Shown: in pieces, positions 34,860 through 45,441 of the stretch | How positions within the stretch are numbered: position 1 is the stretch's first letter | How the letters are laid out: each line of letters starts with the position of its first letter | Source of the DNA: Isoetes taiwanensis | Lineage: Eukaryota > Streptophyta > Lycopodiopsida > Isoetales > Isoetaceae | Assembly: GCA_021234155.1 (NCBI GenBank) | Contig: JAJEKV010000053.1 | Location: forward strand, 3,225,025 to 3,289,024 | Direction: 5' to 3' | Length of the DNA stretch: 64,000 bases | Notes under the pieces: model-generated | Told to the model about the DNA's origin: nothing | What the model saw: only the letters and a program-made list of their open reading frames with translations | The model's database searches: none | Program-made: the position numbers and the translations under genes

Positions 34860-35760
34860 TCCACGGCCCTTTGGCTTGGAAAAAATTTTATTCACGGACC
34901 TTCCCAGTCGACCCACAGCAATCGACGGCCCAGAATCCATGATCTTCACAGTCCACTGACCATCTCAGGCCACATTTCATTGCGTGGAAGTCCACCCAGA
35001 CGGATTTCCAAGGCCCCTTGGCATAGATCTCACCCTTCTGATGGTAAACGGCATCACGGCATCACCACGGCCCTTTTGGCATGGACATTTTCTTTCACGG
35101 CCTGTCACGGCGTGGCCTCTCCTCCCTCAGCACCTCAGGGCAATCAATTTCATCAGTGGAGCTCCCACGGCCCTTCACAGCGTGGCCTCCTCACCCCACG
35201 GCCCATCCTGGCGTGGCCGCTCTCAGAACGTCTTCCGTCAGAGCATCAATCTCTTCCGTCAGAACATCAAGAGCCCCACGGCCATCACGGCGTGGCTTCA
35301 ATCTGCAAAACCTTACCAGGCGTGCATTCGAAGCCCACGGCCATCACGGCGTCTGCAATATCTTCACAGCGTGAACCACGGCCCCCACGGCGTGGCCTCT
35401 GCATGAACCACGGCCCCCACGGCGTGGCCTTAACATCACACGGCCCTCGTGGCATCAAACCCCACGGTCCATCCCTTGGCGTGGCACATTTCTTTAATGT
35501 CAACACATTGTCAGGTTTTTTTTAAACGACAATTTTCTTTCCTAGAAAGAATTCGACACTTGACACTTGAATATTCCCCATGGCCTACATTTTTGGTGTT
35601 TTTCATCCCTTGTAATGTTGAAGCCCTTTTTTCACATACCAGAATATCTAGTCCACTTTTCATCAATCCATAAGTCCAGCAGCATCCTTTCTTTCGACAA
35701 CAAAATCACGGCCCAACGGCGTGAGTTCATCAAAATTGTCATGGCCCCTCACGGCGTGAC
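34860..35760 (+). repeat. Array of CACGGCC...GGCGTGG motifs in element B
   Basis: About ten complete or partial modules (for example near 35095, 35165, 35195, 35275, 35335, 35380, 35410, 35465 and 35710-35755) are set in sequence that otherwise differs substantially from element A. The modules are better conserved than the spacers between them. Confidence 0.85.
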
Positions 35761-36519
35761 TTCGAGCACAACTTTCAATCCTCTTTTCATGCAGGAAGTC
35801 TTTGGCACATATTTTTGGCACATTTTGGGGGACGCCTCATCTTTTGCCGCATTCTTGGAGATCTTCTTTGCACCCTTGTACCAACAAACCTCACACAGCG
35901 CTATGGCGTGTGTAGGCCTTTTTTCAGCAATCTTTCCTCAACATTCAAGCTTACCTCATCGACCCAAATGCAGGGCATTTGAGAGACAATTTTTTTTCAA
36001 TCCATCTCGGCCGTCCATAATACATGGCGGTTGAGCCTCTTTCAAGTTCAACAAAGGGCGTGAAGATGACTCAGGGTCTTCCGCTCCTTCAATCACTTAT
36101 GTTTCAACTCTTTCAAGTTCAACTCCTTGTTTCAACTTTTCAAGTTCAAAAATGGCGTGAAGATGACTTAGGGCCTTCCGCCCCTTCAACAATTTTTGTT
36201 TCCTCATTTTGTTCAACTCATTACAAGACACTTTGATTGGCGCATGTATTCGGAGCTCAGTGGCAAGCTCTATGAGAAGTGGTGACAGCCTTCTCAACAT
36301 TAGATTCGACTTCTATGGATTTCAAGGAGCTCGTGGCAAGCTCAAGAGAAGTGGTGACAGCCTTCTCAACCTCTCATGATTTCTGTACATCGACATTGGC
36401 ATTTTTTGATCAAGAATTTTCGGCGACATTATCATTATTTCCCCTCCCTTTGGCCACTGTTGTACATGTTTAACCTGCTGTTATAAAGGTTCTACATAGT
36501 TTGGTGTGGTGGGGGGGAG

Positions 36520-36967
36520 TGTTAGCCCTTTGGGCTAAACATATGTATGAGTGGCATAGGCCACATGTATTCATCACATTGGACCACTTGATCTAGGGCC
36601 CAGATTTAGCCCATATATATGGTAGGTGGCATATGCCACATGTATTTGTCATATTGGACCCCACAATCTATGGCCCAGATTTAGCCTAGATCTGTGGACG
36701 GTGAGATGTCAGTTAGGGTTAGGGTTTTGCTCTACTATTTAGAGAGAGCATTTCCTCTCATTGTTTAGGTTTTCGCTCACGTTTTGGAGCACCTCCTTTT
36801 GGAGCATCAATATGATTCAGTTTTGTTCATTCTTTGCTTTGTTCTTGTTCTTGGAGTTTCTTCCCACCTTCTTTTGTTGATCCATGAGCATTTGTGGCAG
36901 CCTTGTAGCATCCGGCAGTCATGGACTGCTGCTGCAAGGTGTATGCCAAGAACCCCAAAGTTCAACA
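36520..36967 (+). repeat. Element B 3' LTR with preceding purine tract
   Basis: A 448-bp LTR preceded by GGTGGGGGGGAG (36508-36519) and followed by target duplication ACTAT and the resumed transposase-like gene. Confidence 0.95.
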
Positions 36968-37345
36968 ACTATGGATGAGTTCGACCCTCATGCACATGTT
37001 ACGAAAGGTATGTTCGTTTTAGTCCGACCTGGAGACGATGAAACTCCAACGTGGTTGGGCTTTACAGAAGAAGATGCCATCCTGGATCCAGAGTCTATCA
37101 ATTATGGTCACATTTATGTATCATGGTGGATGCCTGTTGGTCCTGACTATACATGTTGCTTATCTAAACGTTGGCGACCCAATCCATCAGATCCATCAAG
37201 GTATGAGAAGTTAGATGCCATACATAATGCATGGGATGCAAATGGCAAAAGACCGAAGACTGTTCAGATTCCAAACTACATTGTTGACATGTGGGGGGAC
37301 ATAGCATTAGCTAAAAGCTCTCAATCTCAGTCATGTTCTCGCTAA
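36968..37345 (+). pseudogene. DDE-transposase-like gene, 3' part after element B
   Basis: After the second ACTAT a frame of about 125 codons runs to a TAA at 37343-37345. It reads MDEFDPHAHVTKGMFVLVRP, then DDETPTWLGF, HIYVSWWMP and VQIPNYIVDMWGDIAL. The 'FVLVRP...TPTWLGF...VSWW' pattern resembles the small beta-rich C-terminal domain that follows DUF7869 cores. Its direction, position and flanking target duplication show that it is the end of the gene cut at 32617. Read across the insertion point the phase does not match the last upstream frame, so a further indel or an intron lies near 32500-32617. Confidence 0.75.
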
Positions 37346-37790
37346 TCATGTATGTAATTTGAGTACAAATGATTCCCCTATTCGGGGTAGAACTTCTGAA
37401 AAAACTTGAAATTTGAGTGCTCCGAAACTAGACAATCATCGAGAGCACAACGAACTAAGAACCACACGATAAGAGATGATCCATCCACTGTTTGGTCTAT
37501 GCAAAAATGAGAAAAATTGGCAACCGCTTCTCACCGGGATAAAAAACCCCGCCCTTTCGGGTTTTCGAGGAAAACCCTAATGAGAAACGGTCGTCAATGC
37601 TCTCGAAGAATGCCGCTAACATACGTTTGCCGAGAAGTGAGGCGATAAAAACAACAAGATGGCTCTCATAACTGAGAGAACTGCGAGAAATGACCTGCAA
37701 TGGAAAGTCTGAAAAGAAGAATGACCCATTAGAAAGTTAGCTACAGGCATAGGCACGCATCAAAGCGCAATTTTCAAGAATATAATAGCA
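37346..37790. other. No recognisable gene
   Basis: Downstream flank of the transposase-like gene. A small inverted repeat near 37552-37577 (CCTTTCGGG, AACCCTAATGAG context) is all I note. Confidence 0.4.
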
Positions 37791-38019
37791 CTCGGAGGCT
37801 CTAGGGCCACGCCGAGGAAGAAACACAGCCGACCAGTCGGGAATCGTCCGCGAGAACAGACCATCGCGGGAAAGAACATCCGACTAGTGCTGCCTCGGAG
37901 GCTACAGCGCCACGCCGAGAAGAAATTAAATAACAAGTACAGTCTCGGAGGCTACAACGCCACGCCGAGAGAGAATGAAAATGAAACAATAACCTCGGAG
38001 GCCACAGTGCCACACCGAG
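37791..38019. repeat. Four spaced copies of a 26-bp palindromic unit
   Basis: Units that start CTCGGAGGCTACAGCG and end CCACGCCGAG lie at 37791-37816 (variant), 37894-37919, 37944-37969 and 37994-38019. The last three are exactly 50 bp apart. The ends CTCGG and CCGAG are complementary, so each can fold. The spacers are A-rich and diverged. Confidence 0.85.
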
Positions 38020-38180
38020 AGAAAATGAAAAATAAGAACACGTATATTTGCAAAGAACATCGCAAAGAAACAATGGAGGACTGACAAATTAGAAACGAGC
38101 AACTGCAACAATGTAACAGAATAATAGAACACAAGAAAACGACATGACCTATTGCAGATGATTCATCAAGGGAGGGAGGA

Positions 38181-38340
38181 TGAGGGAAACTGGTAGGATA
38201 AAGGAGGAGGAGAAAAACTAGCTCAAGGGAACGCCGATGAATGAAAATGAAAGAAAAGTCGAAATAAATAGGCGATGTGAGGAGAGACGTCCCCATCCAA
38301 GGAATGTCGGTTCTATTGCTATCGCAATAGAACCGTGGCA
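38181..38340. repeat. 160-bp direct repeat, copy 1, with hairpin
   Basis: It starts TGAGGGAAACTGG and ends CCGTGGCA. I see one base difference from the copy at 44206-44365. It contains a perfect 12-bp stem (CGGTTCTATTGC / GCAATAGAACCG) with a four-base loop. In this copy an outer arm continues the stem to about 38355 (CATTCCTAGGATGGGT pairs with CCCCATCCAAGGAATG). TG...CA ends allow an LTR reading, but no target duplication, primer site or purine tract supports it. Confidence 0.85.
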
Positions 38341-38359
38341 TTCCTAGGATGGGTCCTAT

Positions 38360-41300
38360 AGCATATCAAGTGGCCGATAGAAGAGGAATATCCCTAAAAA
38401 GAGCAAACTACGCTGATGGGAGGAACAAGGAGAAAACAAAATGAGAGAAAGTGGCAGAATAGGATGGCTACAATAGATCAGGAAAATGGGACAAACAAAA
38501 AGGCTAAGCAAGACTGATGAAGTGACCAGGGATAATTCAAGCCAAGGGAAACCCCAGGCAAAACAAAAGGTTAGGGAGAAATGACAAAAAACGGAAGAAC
38601 TAAAATGAAACAAAGGGCTGAGTGAACAAGTAAAAGAGAACACAAAACGGAACAACCTAGAGAAGAGTAAAAGAACAAATAATAGGAGAGAAAAGGAGAA
38701 AACACGACTGAACAAACCAAATACACAAAGTAGAAACATAAAATAAGTGGGACGAAAGATTAAGACCAACAAGAAATGCTAAAGCAAAAGGGAGTTGATG
38801 GTACAAATTTGAAACAAAAAATGACAAGACAAACTCGAATCAAACATGTCAAACAAGTTGAACTGAGTAAGAAAGCTAACGGGTAACCGAGGCAATGAAA
38901 ACGTCGCAGACAAACTAAACAAATAAGGACAAAGTAGATTGAATATAACCTAACAAAGCCAACTCACCTGAGATAAGACCCCAAAGCATATTTGGCAACC
39001 AACCATACAAACGAAAGAGCGCCAAAGAATAAAAGGAATGAATGGAGAAAAACGATGCAACTATGTCGTCCTAAAAGACAAAACGACGAGAATAAAAGGG
39101 GGTAATAGAGAAAAACAAAGAATAGATTAAAGGAGCAAATAAGAAAAAGGAAACGAAGAACAGGGGACAAGATGCGAAGAAAAAAGACACAGCCTAAAGG
39201 GCAAATGAGATAAACTGAAGATATGACCAAAACTAAGTGGGATAAAGAACAAGCTAAAGTGCTAAAGCAATAGGAGGCTAAAGGGACAAATTTGGACAAA
39301 AAACCGACAAGACGAACTTGGATGGAGCATGGCAAACAGGATGAACTGAGCAAGAAAGCTAAAGGGTTACCAAGGCAATGAGAAGAACCTCGCAAACGAA
39401 TAATGATGTAACAAATCGAGTATAAACTTGATTGAGCCAAGTTACATGAGATAAGACCACAAAAGCAACAAAGCATAACTAATAATCAACTATGAAACCA
39501 AAGAGCACCAAAAGAATAAATGTAATGAAAAGGAGAAGAAAGATGTAAACACTAAGATAGAATGGATGCAATGAAGAGGGGCTCTAAAATATAAAGGATA
39601 GAAGCCAAAGGGATTAGTGGAATGGAGGATGAAAATGTAGAAGTCAATGGGGCTCCAGGGCGAATTGAGATGGAACACCTGAAACAAAAGGAACCCATAA
39701 GGTGAAAAATAATGCAGTAAGAAATGAGGTCGCAAGAGATGATGAGACGACAACAGAGAAAACCGACAAAAATATTAACCATAAACTGCAAAAAATAATG
39801 ATAACCAATGACTGCAACACCAAAAATGACAATAACAACTGCTACTATAGCTAAAATCAAGCACACATGAACAAAGAGCTACATCTAACTTGTAAGGACA
39901 GCAATAATATGTGCTAGATGAATCATAGCTATAAAAAAATGCCAAATAATGCATATTAAATGAGAGCATCAAGGCCAAATGTATAAAATCAATATAAAGT
40001 ACATCCAAACAACCAAGGACGAGCAAAAATAGAGGCAAGACAATCAGATCATGATAAAAACAACCATCTAATCAAGGCATAAACGCGGCAACCAATGCGC
40101 CCCCAACAAAGAATTAATTTAAAAGCTGATCACAAAGAACCTCTCAAGGATATTAAGCATGACTAAAAAGTGCCCAAAAAAGGAGAGTCGTGGATGAGAC
40201 AGTCCTGGATAAGAAAAGCTCAAGAAGGGATGGAACTCATGAAATAAAAAGCTAACTAAAACCTAGATAGAGATGAAAAAATTCAAGAAATAACCAAGTA
40301 ACTAGAGCGAGTAGGAACAGAAGAAAAATGGGAGAAAGCAAGACAACTACTTACAAAAATAGCTAGATGCTAAAATGCTGACGAAACTAACTAGACACTA
40401 AAAGCGAGCCGTATGAAGCAAAAAAGGGAGAAGATAAGACTCCAGCAAATTAGGCGTAAACAGGCCAAGGGTGCAAATAAACAAACCAGAAGAACAAAAT
40501 TGAGTACAAATATGGCCCATAAAGCAAATGGAATATCTCATAAACAAGATAGAAGGAGCAACTGCAATAAACATGTTAGTAGAAAGAAACAGTGGGAAGC
40601 GAAGGGCTAATAGAATATAAAATGGACCACAAGAAGCAATGAAAATAAAACAATAATAGAAGGAAGGGAATGAATGAAGTACAAAAAACCAAGAAGATAG
40701 AGAGGAACAGAGGGAAAGGACTAATGTGGCAAAGACCTAAAGGAGCCAACTGGAACTAAAGATCTTGGAGGTGCAAATGCAATAATAGAACACTAAGAAA
40801 GAGAAGAGCCAAGATAGTAGGAAAAAATAACTAAAAGGAAATACCACGGAATCGAGATAAAGCCAGGAAGCAAAGATATCCTCTACGAAGCATAATAGCC
40901 CCAAAGGTGCACAAACTAAATTCCAATTCCACGTAAAACAATCTAAAAAGTCCAAGTAGCGAGCAACAAAAAAGCTAAAACAAAGATTAAAGTTTGCAAA
41001 CCCAAGATGCAAACTGTAATGCCAAGATTACCAAAATCCAAAATGTATCATTTCATGCCGAGAACGCGGAAATATATGCAACAATAAAGTGAACCATGTG
41101 CCTAATACAGATCATCAAACAACGTCTGCAGAGCGAACACAACAAGAACGCGGCAATAATAGGCCACTATGCAACAATAAAGTGAACCATGTGCCTAATA
41201 CAGATCATGAAACAACGTCTGCAAAGCGAACACAACAAGAACGTCAGTGCAATAATAGGCCAACATGTAAAAATGAAGAAATAATCAATATCCACAATAA

Positions 41301-43300
41301 AGACCAGAACAAAAATGGCACCAGATGCAGTGGTGGATGCAGTCCTCAAAAAGGCTAAATGACAAAGTGTGAAAAGACAACCAAATAATGAGAATGACGA
41401 GAATCATTATTTTGATGGAGATAGGATTCGCTTGCTAGCTTCTCATCACGATAATGATTAGACAAAGTGGCCTAACAAACATAAAGTGGAGCAAAGGAGG
41501 AAGAACGTGAGCATAAAAAATGGAGCAGGAAACATGGCCAACAAACACATAGTCAAACATCCAGCCCATTACGGGAACTAGGAAACAACGCTACATAACA
41601 CATCAAACAATAAAAGAATAGGACAATCAAAAAACAATCTTGAACTAGAATAATGGAACTTGGACAATGGAAAGTACTCACAACAAATTGAAAATATGAA
41701 CTAGAGAAACAAGGATGTAATGTCCAAGAGCAAAACCAACATAGCCAAATGCACGCATTAAATGAAATCATGAAGAATGTCTAACAATGGAACAACATCT
41801 ACCAAGTATGGGTGGTGACCAAATGTGGCCGACCAACCCACCATGAATACGTGGAAGAACTAATCATCAAGATGTACCATGAGTGGCCAAGACGAATAAC
41901 AATATAAAAAAGTACATAACGTATAGGGAAATTGCAAAAGCACTAGGCTCTTCAATACTTCCAACGAAATCAACAAATGGAATCACACTATGAAATACGA
42001 AAAATTGGAAAATGACAAACAACCGTCTATGGGGCTAGACCTGTAGTTGACATATTAAAGGTGTTAAAATACTACGCCAAAATGTCAGCACCAAATGCAT
42101 AGCAAATCGGATCTACAAACAAACCGCATGATGTAAATATGGGAGATGACCAAAGCAAAGCTAGAATGGAATGAAAACAACCATGCCAAATACTAGCACC
42201 AAACATGGCAATAACCTCCAAGAAGAAGACAAAGTGGAGTCCAACCAACCAAACAGAGAAAAATAAAACCGCTAGAAAGAACCCGATTAGCAAAGAAAAA
42301 ATGCAAACGTGACATCACTATGTTTCTATGAAAGGCTTAATGTGGAAACTATCTTTGCCGACAAAGAAAACATAAAGAACCGTGAAACACTCAAAGCGAT
42401 ATGGAAAAAAGAGAAGAGAACCCGCTACAAAGGTTTCATGAAAAATGAAATGACCTTTAAGGTACTAAAGAATACTCAAACAACCAAATAGCCATAAATA
42501 TAAAATTGTCTAATATTTACCAAAACGACCTCCATCCCGACATGTCCAATGGAAATATCAAAACCTCCATCGGTCAGACATTCCAAAGGGAAAACCTATT
42601 CCCAAAGCCGATGATAGAAAAGAAAGGGAGAATATTGAGAATGGCCCCAATAAGCAAGGGGATTCCTAATAAGTATCCCCGCGGAGACACAATGGAAATG
42701 AACTAGACAAATCAAAAATCCCTTGAAGTAAGAAGGAAGCAAAAATGGTGAAAATTAAAAAAGCTCGGACTAGAAGGTGGCCGAATCGGCTCGCCCATGA
42801 AAATTCAATGCACGAGATTGAAAATGACCTGAGAGAGGAAAAATGACTCTACAGGATAAATGCACTAGATGGAAACAAACCATGGAGTAAAAGGGCAACA
42901 AGGGGAGTATTGACCTCAAGAGCACAAGTAGAACAAGCATAATTAATTAAATCATATACAAAAAATGCCAATAACCATAAGAGAAAGATACTGCGTTTCA
43001 AGGAACATGACGGGTTAACCACTTGCTTTAATGGATGTGCCAACTCTGGGGGAATCTCGGTAATCGAACCAAACAACACCTTACAAGACTTTAGAAAAAA
43101 GGACCACATTGCATAGACGTCCCCGCCTATAACCGGAGTAATTGAAACCGGTAACCGAGAATGCAAGCAAACAAAAGAAAAAGAACTGGATCAAACTACC
43201 TAGCCCAAAACAATTGATCCGCATTATGATTGGACACCTAACATGAAATTCATAAGGAAAAAGTGGTGGGTACGAGACTATCGCAAAAATTAAAAACAAC
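38360..43300 (+). other. Long A-rich, T-poor non-coding tract
   Basis: For about 5 kb the plus strand is dominated by A, with little T. In the 60 bases at 38581 I count 35 A and 6 T, and in the 60 bases at 40321, 30 A and 10 T. The minus-strand frames here are long runs of F, L, S, C and I caused by this bias and do not resemble proteins. Plus-strand frames are short and lysine-rich. Such a bias is known from the sense strand of some retroelements, so it may be the inside of a large non-autonomous element, but no domain confirms it. Confidence 0.75.
41079..41265. repeat. Tandem duplication of about 92 bp
   Basis: 41079-41170 is repeated at 41171-41265 with a few changes. Each copy starts GCAACAATAAAGTGAACCAT and continues with CATGTGCCTAATACAGATCA. 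It lies within the A-rich tract. Confidence 0.85.
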
Positions 43301-44205
43301 TAGACAATACCAAGAACCAGTCGTAAAAGCAAGGGAAGGAATACCACAACCCGGGTATCCCATACTCAAATCAAGAAAAGAACTTACAGTGTCAAACTCG
43401 CCGACAGATACATGTGGCGGTCAACTTGCCGCCTAACGTGGATTTTTCGAACCGTAAAGCACCGCTTCCCTCATTTCGGGCGCCGATCTAGAAGCATCGC
43501 AGTCGATCGATGCGTAACCAAATCATGGCGGATCGAATCGAATGTCACTCGAATGGTGCAAAACCGACTCAAAAAGGCCCAACGGCCCTCGGTTGTATCT
43601 TATCCCCTTCCATTTAGAGCAGATTTAGAGCAGATCGACCGGTGAAGAAGAGGTCCGAATCGAAATACAAAGAACGATAGAAGGCGCACCAATCTGTTAA
43701 CCTAACCGACAAAATAAGAACTCAATCCGGGCACCCATCCATTTATTTGAGCTACCTAAATCGCCAAGAATGCATTTGAACCGCAAAACAACCAAGCAAT
43801 CGTGGTTTTGGCCTCGTGGAGCATATAACCGTAACCCCAATCATGGAAAAAGGCACCGCTTAAAGACAATCAGCGGTTAAGGCATTCTCGCTTCACGTAA
43901 AACTTAGGCCCCAAACATGAAAAAAAAGGCAAGGAAAGAAAAAACGTAAGAAAAACTCGGGTTCAAAGTACTTATCCGAAAAATCGCCCAGCTTGTGAAA
44001 GCCATGCCGACACTCTTGCCAACAAGCCTCGTGTACCTTTCCAAAGGATTCGACTCAATCGGTCCGGCCGTGAGTTCCGGAGAAGCTAAGACACAAGGAG
44101 CCGGAAGGAAACACCCAGAAACAAAACCCCACAGGGTAAAGGATGAAGAACAAGGTTAAGATCTGGTAGGGCATCATCCGAAACAAATTAGCAGAATGGT
44201 GATGG
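43301..44205. other. No recognisable gene; balanced composition
   Basis: Base composition returns to normal with several CG-rich stretches (43410-43640). An open frame at 43412-43645 (plus) has no recognisable features. I see nothing further. Confidence 0.4.
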
Positions 44206-44365
44206 TGAGGGAAACTGGTAGGATAAAGGAGGAGGAGAAAAACTAGCTCAAGAGAACGCCGATGAATGAAAATGAAAGAAAAGTCGAAATAAATAGGCGA
44301 TGTGAGGAGAGACGTCCCCATCCAAGGAATGTCGGTTCTATTGCTATCGCAATAGAACCGTGGCA
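44206..44365. repeat. 160-bp direct repeat, copy 2
   Basis: Near-identical to 38181-38340. The inner 12-bp stem is kept but the outer arm of the hairpin is absent, because the sequence diverges right after GTGGCATT. Confidence 0.85.
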
Positions 44366-44879
44366 TTATGCTTATACATCCTTACATCCTTATATCTTTT
44401 ATAATAGGTGTTTAATACACATCATTACATCTGATGCACACATTATTTATGGCATACATATAATTTAGATGCACATTATATTATTGATGGCATTACAGTC
44501 AATGATTCACTCATCAACCCCTGCTAATGTGATCGCGATTCAGCTCAGAGGGTATGGGCTTTAGGAAGCCAAAGAAGATGGATCACAACACAAGTAAGGC
44601 TGGGGCAATGACACTCACGACCATTACCTTTGGATTGCAAGTAGGGATCCAGCTTAACACCTCTATGTATGCATTCAACAAGATCATTGTAGCTCATGGA
44701 GCAAGTAATGGTCTCAAACTGATCTTCATGCAGATTATAAGCCATGGGAGATGAATGACTTCTACCACCGAATGGAGCTGCTTTTATAGTCGTTGTAGAA
44801 TTATTCGTATAATACTTCAGCATTATTGGTATTATACTTCAACATTATTGGTATTATACTTCAACATTATTGGATTCGT

Positions 44880-45355
44880 AGCTATAAATTCTTTTCACCT
44901 TGCTTTCACTTCACTTTTCACCTTGCTTTCACTTCTCGTGTTCTCACCTTGCTTTCACTTCTCACCTTGTATTCTGTGTTCTTTGCTACTTGATCTTGAT
45001 CCTTGCTTTTTGCTCCTTGATCTTCCTTGTTCCTTGATCTTCTTGCTCCTTGATCTTCCTTGTTCCATGCTTCTTGCTACTTGATCTTGATCCTTGTTCC
45101 TTGCTACTTCATTCCCGTGCTCCTTGCTACTTGATCTTGTTCCTTGCTCTTGATCTTGCTACTTGATCTTGTTCCTTGCTCCTTGCTCCTTGATCTTCCT
45201 TGTTCCTTGATCTTCCTTGTTCCTTGCTTCTTGCTACTTGATCTTGATCCTTGTTCCTTGCTACTTGATCTTGCGTGCTTCTTGCTACTTGATCTTGTTC
45301 CTTGCTTCTTTGCTTCTTGCTCCTTGTTCCTTGCTCGCCTCCGTGTTCCTTGTCC
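44880..45355 (+). repeat. T-rich minisatellite (CTTGATCTTGATCCTTGTTC words)
   Basis: Irregular short repeats of CTTGCTACTTGATCTTG, CTTGATCTTCCTTGTTC and CTTGTTCCTTGCTCCTTG fill the stretch. They are preceded by TTTCACTTCTCACCTTGC repeats at 44890-44970 and by TATTGGTATTATACTTCAAC repeats at 44820-44870. It opens frames on both strands (LLLDLDPCS, RSSSKKQ) that are products of the repeat. It ends about 90 bp before the Ty3 element. Confidence 0.85.
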
Positions 45356-45441
45356 GCTGGTGATCCTTGCTTGCTTTTTGCAAATGATTGGACCCAATCC
45401 TCCCTCGGGCTACTCCGCAGGCCCCGCAAGCATGCCCCAAG

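Larger units (their letters stand above)
32618..36967 (+). mobile_element. Non-autonomous LTR retrotransposon, element B
   Basis: A complete sister of element A: 4350 bp with equal-length LTRs (448 bp) at 32618-33065 and 36520-36967. The target duplication ACTAT is at 32613-32617 and 36968-36972. Primer site 33067-33086 and purine tract 36508-36519 give plus orientation. Both B LTRs share variants absent from A (GCATATGCC, GATCTGTGGACGGTGAG, two instead of three TTAGGGT), so A and B are separate insertions of two subfamilies. The two B LTRs look nearly identical, so B is young. The interior again lacks gag and pol motifs and carries the CACGGCC...GGCGTGG array. It disrupts the DUF7869-type gene. 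Confidence 0.94.

Noticed and set aside
38964-39476. 170-codon minus-strand frame that looks like a multi-pass membrane protein
   Set aside because: The hydrophobic F/L/S/C composition follows from the A-rich, T-poor plus strand, and neighbouring frames share it. No conserved pattern is present.
38181-44365. Calling the A-rich segment a definite LTR retrotransposon
   Set aside because: The 160-bp repeats have TG...CA ends, but the flanking 5-mers differ and no primer site or purine tract is present in either orientation.
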